Of a stretch of DNA of 64,000 nt, positions 35,357 through 44,192 are shown piece by piece. The stretch lies in the NCBI RefSeq assembly GCF_001461695.1, contig NZ_AUTC01000120.1, forward strand, positions 1-64,000, given 5' to 3'. The stretch's first letter is position 1. The number at the start of each line of letters is the position of its first letter. Source of the stretch: Sinorhizobium fredii USDA 205. GTDB lineage: Bacteria; Pseudomonadota; Alphaproteobacteria; Rhizobiales; Rhizobiaceae. The position numbers and the translations under genes were made by a program. The notes under the pieces were generated by a model. It saw only the letters and a program-made list of their open reading frames with translations, did no database searches and was not told the origin of the DNA.

Positions 35357-35549
35357 TGGTGTTCTCCTTATCGGTTTTCAGTCAATTTCGGCGATGCTGT
35401 TAAAGCGGCGCGATGAAACTTGTGTGACAGGCCTTTTTCCCGTTTGCGGCGAGAAGGCCGCTTTGGGTGGACTTGTCTACCAAGGGGTGCACGGCGCGCC
35501 TTGCACCCTCAATTCTTCATCCGGACATTCAGAATTCGACCGGTACCTC

Positions 35550-36434
35550 CTAGCCTGGCTTGCGAAAGATGCGGGTCGAATCGAAGAGGCCCTCCAGCGT
35601 CTTCATTCGGTCCCTCGTTTCGTCCCAATTCGAGCTCTGCACCGCTTCGATCAGAGCTTCGACGAGCAACAGCAGCATGACCGAACTGTCCCAGGCCGAA
35701 GGCACCTCGATCTGGGCGCGGAAGACCTTGGACGCGGACTTGGCGACCGGCGAACCCCATTGGTCGGTGAAGAGGATGATCTCGACACCGCGATTGCGGG
35801 CCGAACGGGCGAGCGTCTCCATTTCCTGTTCGTAGCGGCGGATGTCGAACAGGATCAGGACGTCGCCCTGTTTCATGTCGAGGATATAGTGCGGCCAGGA
35901 ACTGGGATTGGCGGCAATCCGCGTGACGCCGGTGCGGATGACCTGCAGGTGGGTGAACAGGTAATCGGCCATCGATCGGGTGATGCGGCCGCCGACAAGA
36001 TAGACGTTGCGCTTGCGATCGGCGACGAGGTTGGCCGCTTGGTCGAATTCGACGGGTTCGATCTGCGACAGCGTCTGGCGCATATTGCCCATGATCGCGT
36101 CGGCGAAGCGGTTGAGAATGTGCGTGCCCGGCGCGCTCGCCGCCCAGCGATCGTGCTTGGCGATCGGATTGGAGATCGTCGCCTCCAACTCCTGGTGGAG
36201 CCGTGACTGAAAATCGGGAAAGCCGCGAAAACCCAGCTTCTGCACCATGCGGGCCACTGTCGGCGTCGAAACGCCGGCGTTCTCGGCGACCGTTGTGATC
36301 GAGCCGAGACCGGAGACCGGATAGTTGTCGAGAAGTGTCTCCGCCAAGCGCTTCTCGGCGCGCGTCAGCGCCGCGAAGTTCGCGTTGATCACATCCGACA
36401 CCGTCATGGATGCCGTGTTGCCGTTCAATGTCAT
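35550..36434 (-). CDS. RpiR-family regulator (HTH plus SIS domain)
   Basis: 294 residues. An N-terminal RpiR helix-turn-helix (LTRAEKRLAETLL, TVAENAGVSTPTVARMVQKLG; about 22-85) is followed by a SIS domain (VYLVGGRITRSMADYLF..; about 135-265) that usually binds a phosphosugar or other small ligand. Divergent from the amidohydrolase gene and upstream of the ABC operon on its own strand, it probably controls both. Two inverted repeats in the divergent region are candidate sites. Confidence 0.86.
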   Translation of the reverse strand: MTLNGNTASMTVSDVINANFAALTRAEKRLAETLLDNYPVSGLGSITTVAENAGVSTPTVARMVQKLGFRGFPDFQSRLHQELEATISNPIAKHDRWAASAPGTHILNRFADAIMGNMRQTLSQIEPVEFDQAANLVADRKRNVYLVGGRITRSMADYLFTHLQVIRTGVTRIAANPSSWPHYILDMKQGDVLILFDIRRYEQEMETLARSARNRGVEIILFTDQWGSPVAKSASKVFRAQIEVPSAWDSSVMLLLLVEALIEAVQSSNWDETRDRMKTLEGLFDSTRIFRKPG

Positions 36435-36503
36435 GCCCCTCAGCCGGTCTCTGCCAGCTTGAGGAAATTAAACATCGCTGCCGCAACCGGAGTCAATGGA
36501 AAA

Positions 36504-36521
36504 CTGAAAAGATCGTTTCAG
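36504..36521. promoter_or_regulatory. candidate RpiR operator 1
   Basis: Inverted repeat CTGAAA-AGATCG-TTTCAG in the divergent region between the RpiR and amidohydrolase genes. The TGAAA/TTTCA half-sites are common for RpiR regulators. It sits just upstream of a TTGACA (36529-36534) on the plus strand. Confidence 0.5.
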
Positions 36522-36543
36522 ATTTTCGTTGACAGCTGCCGAT

Positions 36544-36565
36544 TCGTGAAGAATTCTTTTCACGA
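36544..36565. promoter_or_regulatory. candidate RpiR operator 2
   Basis: Inverted repeat TCGTGAA-GAATTCTT-TTCACGA, 23 bp after operator 1. Overlaps the expected -10 position of the TTGACA at 36529-36534, consistent with repression of the plus-strand genes. Confidence 0.5.
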
Positions 36566-36596
36566 CAGCGTCCGACGAGGCGATGGGGGGCCGGAT

Positions 36597-37370
36597 TTGA
36601 CGGGGCTTTTGACGCAGGCAGAGGGCGACCCGGTCGCCATTGAGAATGCTGATGCGAAGGGAGATTTCCTCTTCGTCTGCGAGCATGCGTCCAGCCGTCT
36701 GCCCGAGCGTCTCGGAACGCTCGGCCTTTCCAGGGAAGCGCTTGAGAGTCACATCGCCTGGGACCCCGGCGCATTGGCGGTTTCCAAGCTGCTTGCCGAA
36801 AAGCTCGACGGCACGCTCATTCATCAGCGGTTTTCGCGCCTCGTCTATGACTGCAACAGGCCGCCGGAGTCCGACGCGGCAACACCCGTGGTCAGCGAAG
36901 TCTTTGAGGTGCCGGGGAATCGGGCAATGTCGGCCGCGGAACGTCAGGCGCGGGTCGACGAGATCTATCTGCCGTTCCGCGACGCGGTGTCCGAGTTCGT
37001 CGCCGGCCGCAAGGCGGCGGGCCGGCTTCCCATCCTTATCACCATGCACAGCTTCACACCGGTCTATTTCGGCAAGCCGCGCAGCGTCGAGCTCGGGATC
37101 CTGCACGACGCCGACAGCCGGCTCGCCGATCGCATGCTGGCGGTCGCCACGACCGGAGAGGTCGCATACGACATCCGTCGCAACGAGCCCTACGGGCCGG
37201 CGGACGGGGTAACGCACAGCTTGATCGAATACGGCGTCCGTCATGGACTGCCGAATGTAATGATCGAGATCAGGAACGATCTCATTCTGAACGAAGTCGG
37301 CCAGAGGGTCATGGCCGACTATCTGGAAGGGCTGCTCGCCAGAAGCGTGGCCGCCCTTCCGAAAAGATAA
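36597..37370 (+). CDS. N-formylglutamate amidohydrolase-family enzyme
   Basis: About 257 residues, metal-dependent amidohydrolase of the HutG/FGase type. Family landmarks: VCEHASSRLPERLG, ALESHIAWDPGALAVSKLLAEKL, RLVYDCNRPPES, ITMHSFTP and PNVMIEIRNDLI. Start uncertain: TTG 36597 after a G-run is proposed because nothing upstream in frame is conserved; other rare starts reach 36459. It heads a plus-strand group with a glutamine-synthetase-like ligase, so its role may be to hydrolyse a gamma-glutamyl amide rather than N-formylglutamate. No hut genes are nearby. Confidence 0.75.
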   Translation: MTGLLTQAEGDPVAIENADAKGDFLFVCEHASSRLPERLGTLGLSREALESHIAWDPGALAVSKLLAEKLDGTLIHQRFSRLVYDCNRPPESDAATPVVSEVFEVPGNRAMSAAERQARVDEIYLPFRDAVSEFVAGRKAAGRLPILITMHSFTPVYFGKPRSVELGILHDADSRLADRMLAVATTGEVAYDIRRNEPYGPADGVTHSLIEYGVRHGLPNVMIEIRNDLILNEVGQRVMADYLEGLLARSVAALPKR

Positions 37371-37477
37371 AAAGACCCAGGGGAGCGGCAAAGCCGCGGT
37401 CCTGTTCCCGTGCCGGAACAGGTGGTGACATGACCTTTCGCAATGGCGCGCCGGGTCAGGAGAAACAGGGGAAAAAG

Positions 37478-39025
37478 ATGTCAGACTATTCCGAAGTCGA
37501 TAAGAAGCAGGATCTGCACATCCTGCATTCGATGGGCTATGCCCAGGAACTCGAGCGGCGCATGAGCCAGTTCTCGAATTTCGCCGTATCATTCTCGATC
37601 ATCTGCATTCTGTCCGGAGGTATCAACTCGCTGGCGCAGGCGACCGCTGGGGCGGGCGGGGCGGCCATCGGTATCGGCTGGCCGCTTGGATGCTTCATCT
37701 CGCTGGTCTTCGCCGTCGCGATGGCGCAGATCAGCTCGGCCTATCCGACGGCCGGCGGCCTCTATCACTGGGGATCGATCCTCGGCAACCGCTTCACCGG
37801 CTGGCTGACGGCCTGGTTCAATCTGCTCGGCCTGGTCACCGTTCTCGGCGCCATCAATGTCGGCACCTACTATTTCTTCATGGGTTCGTTCGGGACACCC
37901 TATTTCGGCCTGGAAGACACGACGGCGACCCGCATCATCTTCCTGGCGATCATCACCGGGGCGCAGGCGCTCGTGAACCATATGGGCATCGGCCTGACGG
38001 CGAAGCTTACCGACTTCTCCGGCTATCTGATCTTCGTCACGGCGATCCTGCTCGCTGTCGTTTGCCTTGCGGCCGCCGACTCCTACGAGATTGGCAGGCT
38101 CTTCACCTTCTCGAACTATTCGGGTGAGGCGGGCGGCAATGTCTGGCCTGAGACTTCCGGAACCTGGGTGTTCCTGCTCGGCCTGCTGCTGCCGATCTAC
38201 ACGATCACCGGCTATGACGCTTCGGCCCATACGTCAGAGGAAACAGTCAAGGCGGCCGAATCGGTGCCGCGCGGCATGGTCGCCTCGGTGCTTTGGTCGG
38301 CCCTCTTCGGCTATATCATGCTGTGCGCCTTCGTGCTGATGATCCCGAACATGGACGAGGCCGCCAAGCAGGGCTGGAACGTCTTCTTCTGGGCGATGGA
38401 CGCGCAGGTCCATCCGGTCATCAAGGACATTCTCTACCTCGCCATCTTCGTCAGCCAGTGGCTGTGCGGACTGGCGACAGTGACCTCGGTGTCGCGCATG
38501 ATCTTCGCCTTCTCGCGCGATGGCGGCCTGCCGGCCTCCAAGGCACTCTCGAAGGTAAGCCCCACCCATCGCTCGCCGGTTGCAGCGATCTGGACGGGCT
38601 CGGTCCTTTCGGTGCTGTTCGTCTGGGGCTCGTCGCTCGTCTCGATCGGTGAAACGCCGGTCTACACGATCGTCGTCTCCTGCACGGTCATCTTCCTGTT
38701 CTTCTCCTTCGCGATCCCGATCACGCTCGGCCTCTTTGCCTGGGGAACCTCGAAGTGGGACAAGATGGGGCCGTGGAATCTTGGCGAAGGGACGTTCAAG
38801 CTGTTCGCAATCCTGTCGATCATCGCCATGGTGCTGATCTTCGTTCTCGGCATTCAGCCGCCGAACGACTGGGCGCTCTATATCACCGTCGGCTTCCTCG
38901 TCGTCACCGGCATCATCTGGTTCGGTTTCGAGAGCCGCCGCTTCCGCGGGCCGCCGATCGGCGATGAGGTCGCGCGCCGCCAGGCGGAGATCGCTGCTGC
39001 CGAAAAGGCTGTCGGCGAAGTCTAG
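37478..39025 (+). CDS. APC-family amino acid/amine permease
   Basis: 515-residue inner-membrane permease with about twelve hydrophobic segments, of the amino acid/choline/GABA type (NFAVSFSIICILSGG, YPTAGGLYHWGS, TGYDASAHTSEETVKA). ATG 37478 was chosen; GGGGA lies upstream and the region before it is not conserved. Sits 107 bp after the amidohydrolase gene; a perfect 8-bp inverted repeat (CCTGTTCC..GGAACAGG, 37401-37422) lies in that gap. Likely imports the amine handled by the downstream enzymes. Confidence 0.86.
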   Translation: MSDYSEVDKKQDLHILHSMGYAQELERRMSQFSNFAVSFSIICILSGGINSLAQATAGAGGAAIGIGWPLGCFISLVFAVAMAQISSAYPTAGGLYHWGSILGNRFTGWLTAWFNLLGLVTVLGAINVGTYYFFMGSFGTPYFGLEDTTATRIIFLAIITGAQALVNHMGIGLTAKLTDFSGYLIFVTAILLAVVCLAAADSYEIGRLFTFSNYSGEAGGNVWPETSGTWVFLLGLLLPIYTITGYDASAHTSEETVKAAESVPRGMVASVLWSALFGYIMLCAFVLMIPNMDEAAKQGWNVFFWAMDAQVHPVIKDILYLAIFVSQWLCGLATVTSVSRMIFAFSRDGGLPASKALSKVSPTHRSPVAAIWTGSVLSVLFVWGSSLVSIGETPVYTIVVSCTVIFLFFSFAIPITLGLFAWGTSKWDKMGPWNLGEGTFKLFAILSIIAMVLIFVLGIQPPNDWALYITVGFLVVTGIIWFGFESRRFRGPPIGDEVARRQAEIAAAEKAVGEV

Positions 39026-39033
39026 AAAACAAA

Positions 39034-39072
39034 GCGAGGGCGGAGATCGCGAACGCGATCTCCGCTTTGTAT
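39034..39072 (+). terminator. intrinsic terminator between permease and ligase genes
   Basis: Stem GCGGAGATCGCG (39040-39051) pairs with CGCGATCTCCGC (39054-39065) and is followed by TTTGTATT; the outer ACAAAG/CTTTGT can extend it. A strong hairpin directly after the permease stop. It would give less ligase than permease mRNA or a separate promoter is used. Confidence 0.7.
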
Positions 39073-39116
39073 TGGCGGCATGGGAACGCCGCGCCGAAAC
39101 ATGGGATTTTACTTTC

Positions 39117-40481
39117 ATGAGCTACTCGTTCGAGGAACTGAAAGAGGATGTCGCTAGCGGGCGCATCGACACGGTGCTCGCCTGCCAGGTGGACATGCAG
39201 GGCCGCCTGATGGGCAAGCGCTTTCACGCGCAATATTTCGTCGATAGCGCCTGGAAGGAAACGCATAGCTGCAATTACCTGCTGGCGACCGACATGGAAA
39301 TGGAGACCGTGCCGGGTTACAAGGCGACAAGCTGGGAGAAGGGCTACGGTGACTATACGATGAAGCCGGACCTTGCGACGCTACGGCGCATTCCCTGGCT
39401 CGAGGGCACGGCGCTGGTTCTCTGCGACGTCCTCGATCACCATACACATGAGGAGGTGCCGCATTCGCCGCGCGCCATCCTGAAGAAACAGGTTGCACGT
39501 CTCGAGGCCATGGGTTTCAAGCCATTCATGGCGAGTGAGCTCGAATTCTTCCTGTTCGACCAGTCCTACGACGATGCGCGGCTCTCCGGCTACCGCGATC
39601 TGCAGCTCGCCAGCGGTTACAACGAGGACTACCACATCTTCCAGACCACCAAGGAGGAAGATGTGATGCGGGCGATCCGCAACGGCCTGCAGGGCGCCGA
39701 CATTCCGGTCGAGAATTCCAAGGGTGAAGCCTCCGCCGGCCAGGAGGAAATCAACGTCCGCTATGCCGACGCGCTGACCATGGCCGACCGCCACGCGATC
39801 ATCAAGAACGGCTGCAAGGAGATTGCCTGGTCGCGCGGCAAGGCGATCACCTTCCTTGCCAAGTGGAACTACGCCGCCGCCGGGTCCTCGTCGCACATTC
39901 ACCAGTCCCTCTGGAGCCTCGACGGCAAGGAAGCGCTGTTCTACGACAAGGAGGGTCGTTACGGTATGTCCGAGCTGATGCGGCACTATGTGGCCGGATT
40001 GCTCGCCCATGCGAGCGAGATCACCTATTTCCTGGCGCCCTACATCAATTCCTACAAGCGCTTCATGGCGGGCACTTTCGCGCCGACGAAGGCGATCTGG
40101 AGCAAGGACAACCGTACCGCCGGCTATCGCCTGTGCGGCGACGAAACCAAGGCGATCCGCATCGAATGCCGCGTCGGCGGGTCAGACCTCAACCCCTATC
40201 TCGCCTTCGCCGCTTTGATCGCCGCCGGCATTTCCGGCATCGAGAACAAGATGGAGCTCGAAGCGCCCTTCGTCGGCGATGCCTATCACGGCAAGGATGT
40301 GCGCGAAATTCCGCATACGCTGCGGGCCGCAACCGAGGCCCTGACGGAATCGAAAATGCTGCGCGAGGCGTTCGGCGAAGAGGTCATCGATCACTACGCC
40401 CGTGCTGCCCGGTGGGAGCAGGAGGAATACGACCGGCGCGTCACCGATTGGGAGGTCGCGCGGGGGTTTGAAAGAGCGTAG
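39117..40481 (+). CDS. glutamine-synthetase-like gamma-glutamylamine ligase (PuuA-like)
   Basis: 454-residue GS-fold ligase. Metal and substrate residues are kept: Glu141/Glu143 in ASELEFFLFD, Glu211 in EEINVRYADAL, His260/His262 in SSSHIHQSLW, Glu350 in IRIECRVGGSDLNPYLA. No adenylylation tyrosine loop of GlnA was seen. PuuA-like members attach glutamate to putrescine or other amines using ATP. Neighbours are an amine permease, aldehyde and alcohol dehydrogenases and an FGase-like hydrolase. That context favours an amine or amino alcohol over ammonia. ATG 39117 gives the family start (MSYSFEELKEDV). Confidence 0.82.
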   Translation: MSYSFEELKEDVASGRIDTVLACQVDMQGRLMGKRFHAQYFVDSAWKETHSCNYLLATDMEMETVPGYKATSWEKGYGDYTMKPDLATLRRIPWLEGTALVLCDVLDHHTHEEVPHSPRAILKKQVARLEAMGFKPFMASELEFFLFDQSYDDARLSGYRDLQLASGYNEDYHIFQTTKEEDVMRAIRNGLQGADIPVENSKGEASAGQEEINVRYADALTMADRHAIIKNGCKEIAWSRGKAITFLAKWNYAAAGSSSHIHQSLWSLDGKEALFYDKEGRYGMSELMRHYVAGLLAHASEITYFLAPYINSYKRFMAGTFAPTKAIWSKDNRTAGYRLCGDETKAIRIECRVGGSDLNPYLAFAALIAAGISGIENKMELEAPFVGDAYHGKDVREIPHTLRAATEALTESKMLREAFGEEVIDHYARAARWEQEEYDRRVTDWEVARGFERA

Positions 40482-40486
40482 ACAAA

Positions 40487-40642
40487 TCCCCTCCCCAGCC
40501 CCTCCCCACAAGGGGGAGGGGCTTACCCGCGGCGATCTCCGCAGCTCCTCTGAACCCTCGCAACGCGCTGAGGTGCTGAGTTGGGCGGGACGGTGACGCA
40601 AGCTAGCCCCTCCTCCTTGTGGGGAGGGGTTGGGGAGGGGTC
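40487..40642. repeat. paired inverted REP-like elements
   Basis: Left copy at 40487-40523 (CCCCTCCCCACAAGGGGGAG) and inverse copy at 40604-40642 (CCTCCTTGTGGGGAGGGG then TTGGGGAGGGGTCTT), with about 80 bp between. Fills the 195 bp between the ligase and aldehyde dehydrogenase genes. Confidence 0.75.
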
Positions 40643-40676
40643 TTTTATTTTTGAAAGCAGAAACAGGAAAACGATC

Positions 40677-42062
40677 ATGACGATGATCAGATGCATTTCG
40701 CCGGTCAATGGCGAGGTCTATGCCGAGCGGGCGGCAATGCCGCTGGAACTCGCCAGGCAGGCGGTGGCGCAGGCGCGGCTCGCGCAGAAGAGCTGGGCGA
40801 AGCGGCCGCTCGACGAGCGCGTCAAGCTGGTGCTCGCCGGCGTCGCGCGGCTCAACGAGATGGTCGACGAGGTCGTGCCGGAGCTTGCCTGGCAGATGGG
40901 TCGGCCGGTGCGCTATGGCGGCGAATTCAAGGGCTTCAACGAACGCTCCAACTATGTCGCCTCGATCGCTGCCGATGCGCTGAAGCCGCTTGTCGCCGAG
41001 GAGAGCGACCGCTTCGAGCGGCGCATCGAGCGCGAGCCGCACGGCGTCGTCTTCGTCATCGCGCCCTGGAACTATCCCTATATGACGGCGATCAACACGG
41101 TGGCGCCGGCGCTCATGGCCGGCAACACGGTGATCCTCAAGCATGCCAGCCAGACGATCCTGGTCGGCGAGCGCATGGTGCGGGCCTTCGTCGAGGCCGG
41201 CGTGCCGGCGGACGTCTTCCAGAACCTTTTCCTGGACCACGATACGACCGCGGCGCTGATTGCCGCCAGGAGCTTCGACTTCATCAACTTCACCGGTTCG
41301 GTCGAAGGCGGGCGCTCAATCGAGCGGGCGGCGGCCGGCACCTTTGCCGGCCTCGGCCTTGAACTCGGCGGCAAGGATCCCGGCTATGTGATGGCGGACG
41401 CCGATCTCGATGCCGCCGTCGATACGCTGATGGATGGCGCTACTTACAATTCCGGCCAGTGCTGCTGCGGCATCGAGCGCATCTATGTGCATGAGTCGCT
41501 TTATGACGCCTTCGTCGAGAAATCCGTCGCCTGGGTTTCCAATTACAGGCTCGGCAACCCGCTCGATCCGGAAACGACGCTCGGGCCGATGGCCAACAAG
41601 CGCTTTGCCGCGACGGTGCGCAGCCAGATCGCCGACGCGGTCTCGAAGGGCGCCAAGGCGCTGATCGATCCGAAGCGTTTCCCTGAGGACGATGGCGGCG
41701 CCTATCTCGCGCCGCAGATCCTCGTCGATGTCGATCACTCGATGGAGTTCATGCGCGAGGAGACCTTCGGGCCGGCGGTCGGCATCATGAAGGTGAAGAG
41801 CGATGCCGAAGCGATCGATCTGATGAACGACAGTCAATACGGCCTCACCGCATCGCTCTGGACGAGGGATGCCGAGCGCGCAGCCCGGATCGGCCGCGAG
41901 CTCGAGACCGGCACGGTGTTCATGAACCGGGCCGACTATCTCGACCCGGCGCTCTGCTGGACCGGGGTCAAGGAGACGGGCCGCGGCGGCTCGCTCTCGG
42001 TCCTCGGCTTCCACAATCTCACCCGTCCGAAATCCTACCATCTGAAGAAAGTCACAGCATGA
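40677..42062 (+). CDS. aldehyde dehydrogenase (NAD-dependent), gamma-glutamyl route candidate
   Basis: 461-residue aldehyde dehydrogenase. Asn132 in PWNYP, Glu229 in LELGGK, and catalytic Cys263 in SGQCCC are all present. Three consecutive cysteines at the active site are unusual. ATG 40677 follows CAGGAAAACG. Overlaps the iron alcohol dehydrogenase start (ATGA, 42059-42062), so the two are coupled; together they would oxidise an alcohol through an aldehyde to an acid, possibly on a gamma-glutamylated carrier. Confidence 0.86.
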   Translation: MTMIRCISPVNGEVYAERAAMPLELARQAVAQARLAQKSWAKRPLDERVKLVLAGVARLNEMVDEVVPELAWQMGRPVRYGGEFKGFNERSNYVASIAADALKPLVAEESDRFERRIEREPHGVVFVIAPWNYPYMTAINTVAPALMAGNTVILKHASQTILVGERMVRAFVEAGVPADVFQNLFLDHDTTAALIAARSFDFINFTGSVEGGRSIERAAAGTFAGLGLELGGKDPGYVMADADLDAAVDTLMDGATYNSGQCCCGIERIYVHESLYDAFVEKSVAWVSNYRLGNPLDPETTLGPMANKRFAATVRSQIADAVSKGAKALIDPKRFPEDDGGAYLAPQILVDVDHSMEFMREETFGPAVGIMKVKSDAEAIDLMNDSQYGLTASLWTRDAERAARIGRELETGTVFMNRADYLDPALCWTGVKETGRGGSLSVLGFHNLTRPKSYHLKKVTA

Positions 42063-43204
42063 CGATCACCGCCAACTGGAGCTACCCGACCGCCGTCAAG
42101 TTCGGGGCTGGCCGCATCAAGGAGCTTGCCGACCATTGCAAGGCCGCCGGCATGAAGAAGCCGCTGCTGATCACCGACCGCGGGCTTGCGCCGATGGCGA
42201 TCACTCAGGGCGCACTCGATATTCTGGACGCCGGCGGACTTGGGCGTGCCATCTTCGCGGACGTCGATCCGAACCCGAACGACAAGAATCTCGAGGCCGG
42301 GATCAAGGCGTTCAAGGACGGCGGCCATGACGGTGTCGTCGCCTTCGGCGGCGGTTCCGGTCTCGATCTCGGCAAATGCGTCGCCTTCATGGTCGGCCAG
42401 ACGCGACCTGTCTGGGATTTCGAGGATGTCGGCGACTGGTGGACCCGCGCCAGCGTCGAAGGCATCGCGCCGATCATCGCCGTGCCGACGACCGCCGGCA
42501 CCGGTTCCGAAGTGGGCCGCGCCAGCGTCATTACCAATTCGGCGAGCCATGTGAAGAAGGTGATCTTCCATCCGAGGTTCCTGCCGGCCGTGACGATCTG
42601 CGACCCGGAGCTGACGGTCGGCATGCCGAAGGTCATCACCGCCGGCACCGGCATGGACGCCTTTGCTCACTGCTTGGAGGCCTATTCTTCACCCTTCTAC
42701 CATCCGATGTCGGCCGGCATCGCGCTCGAAGGCATGCGGCTCGTCAAGGAATACCTGCCGCGCGCCTATAGGGACGGCACGGACATCGAGGCCCGCGCCA
42801 ATATGATGAGCGCGGCTGCGATGGGCGCGGTCGCCTTCCAGAAGGGCCTCGGCGCGATCCACTCGCTGTCGCACCCGGTCGGCGCCATCTACAACACGCA
42901 TCACGGCATGACCAATGCCATCGTGATGCCGCCGGTGTTGCGCTTCAATCGCTCGGCGATCGAGGAGAAGATCGGGCGGGCGGCCGCCTATCTCGGCATC
43001 GCCGGCGGGTTCGACGGCTTCTACGACTATGTGCTGCAACTGCGCGAGGAGCTCGGCGTTCCGGACAAGCTTGCTGCACTCGGCGTCGGCACCGACCGCA
43101 TTGACGAGATGTCGGAGATGGCGATCGTCGACCCGACCGCCGGCGGCAATCCGGTCGAATTGACGCTGGACGCGGCGAAAAAGCTCTTTGGCGAGTGCAT
43201 CTGA
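42059..43204 (+). CDS. iron-containing alcohol dehydrogenase
   Basis: 381-residue group III alcohol dehydrogenase. NAD motif GGGSGLDLGK near 97-106; metal ligands Asp200 and His204 (GMDAFAHCLEAY), His268 and His282 (IHSLSHPVG..HHGMTNA). Start overlaps the aldehyde dehydrogenase stop by 4 bp. Followed by a strong terminator at 43226-43258, ending the operon. Substrate unknown; in context an amino alcohol or its gamma-glutamyl derivative is plausible. Confidence 0.86.
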   Translation: MTITANWSYPTAVKFGAGRIKELADHCKAAGMKKPLLITDRGLAPMAITQGALDILDAGGLGRAIFADVDPNPNDKNLEAGIKAFKDGGHDGVVAFGGGSGLDLGKCVAFMVGQTRPVWDFEDVGDWWTRASVEGIAPIIAVPTTAGTGSEVGRASVITNSASHVKKVIFHPRFLPAVTICDPELTVGMPKVITAGTGMDAFAHCLEAYSSPFYHPMSAGIALEGMRLVKEYLPRAYRDGTDIEARANMMSAAAMGAVAFQKGLGAIHSLSHPVGAIYNTHHGMTNAIVMPPVLRFNRSAIEEKIGRAAAYLGIAGGFDGFYDYVLQLREELGVPDKLAALGVGTDRIDEMSEMAIVDPTAGGNPVELTLDAAKKLFGECI

Positions 43205-43225
43205 GACCTCCGTTAATTTTTGGCG

Positions 43226-43258
43226 AGCCCGGGAAACCTTGATTTCCCGGGCTTTCTT
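43226..43258 (+). terminator. intrinsic terminator after alcohol dehydrogenase
   Basis: Perfect 11-bp stem AGCCCGGGAAA / TTTCCCGGGCT with a 6-base loop, followed by TTCTTGT. Placed 21 bp after the stop codon. Confidence 0.85.
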
Positions 43259-43403
43259 GTGCGCACCCCGCCACCCGCGGGGCTCGCTGGTTAATCTTTG
43301 CCGGCCAAAATTTCCATTTTGTTAACCATGTTCTGAAAGGTTCTATTAATCGAACTTGCTCCGAAGCGAACGCGACGGCGCACCGAGAGAATGAGGTGAC
43401 AAG

Positions 43404-44120
43404 ATGGCGGTCATTACTTTGGCCAACGCAAAGGGCGGCGCCGGCAAGACGACGGCTGCCCTGATCCTGGCGACGGAACTGGCCCGGCAGGGCAACCGAG
43501 TGGTGATCCTGGATGCCGATCCGCAGCGATGGATCACCAGCTGGTCGGAGGTCTCCGGCCATATCGCCAATATCGAGGTAATCTCGCATATCACGCCCGC
43601 GTCGCTTCCCTGTCATATCCGCGAACTTAAGGACGAGACCGACTACATCGTGGTCGACCTTGCGGGTGCCAAGGACGCGATCGTTGCGCTGGCACTCGGG
43701 CTTTCCGACCAAGTGCTGATCCCGGTGCAGGGCTGCGCCATGGACGCGCGCGGCGCGGTCCAGATCCTCGAGCTCATTCGCCAGATCGAAGGGAAGGCGA
43801 GAGTGCGCATCAACCACTCGGTGGTCCTGACGCGGGTCAATTCGCTTGTCACGACGCGGGCGCTGCAGGCGATCAAGGCGCTGCTCGCTTCGCGCGGCGT
43901 TTCGGTCCTCGACACGCCGATCATCGAACGCGCCGCCTATCGCGAAATCTTCGAATGCGGCGGCACCCTGCAGACCATGGACGCGAACCGTGTCAGCAAT
44001 CTCGACAAGGCACGCGAAAACGCATTTGCGCTTGCGAGCGAGGTACAAAAATTGCTGCCTGTAACGCCACGCCGGGCGCTGATGTCTCGGTTGCGCTCGG
44101 CTTTGCCGCGGGCCGCTTGA
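43404..44120 (+). CDS. orphan ParA/MinD-like ATPase
   Basis: 238-residue ParA-superfamily ATPase beginning almost at its deviant Walker A motif KGGAGKTT (residues 10-17); the DADPQRW motif near 38-44 is typical. There is no ParB gene or parS-like repeat nearby. The class includes VirC1 and small chromosomal ParA orphans that place protein complexes. A 199 bp region with AT-rich sequence, including GTTAACCATG near 43322, precedes it. Confidence 0.83.
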   Translation: MAVITLANAKGGAGKTTAALILATELARQGNRVVILDADPQRWITSWSEVSGHIANIEVISHITPASLPCHIRELKDETDYIVVDLAGAKDAIVALALGLSDQVLIPVQGCAMDARGAVQILELIRQIEGKARVRINHSVVLTRVNSLVTTRALQAIKALLASRGVSVLDTPIIERAAYREIFECGGTLQTMDANRVSNLDKARENAFALASEVQKLLPVTPRRALMSRLRSALPRAA

Positions 44121-44192
44121 ATTCCACTCCGCCCGATTGCCTCCCAAGGCCGACCGGAACTGACGAAGGTCGTTCCGGTCGAAATCTTTCTA

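Noticed and set aside
36459..36596. N-terminal extension of the amidohydrolase from a TTG at 36459
   Set aside because: It would code through both candidate RpiR operators and the promoter, and the residues show no family pattern.
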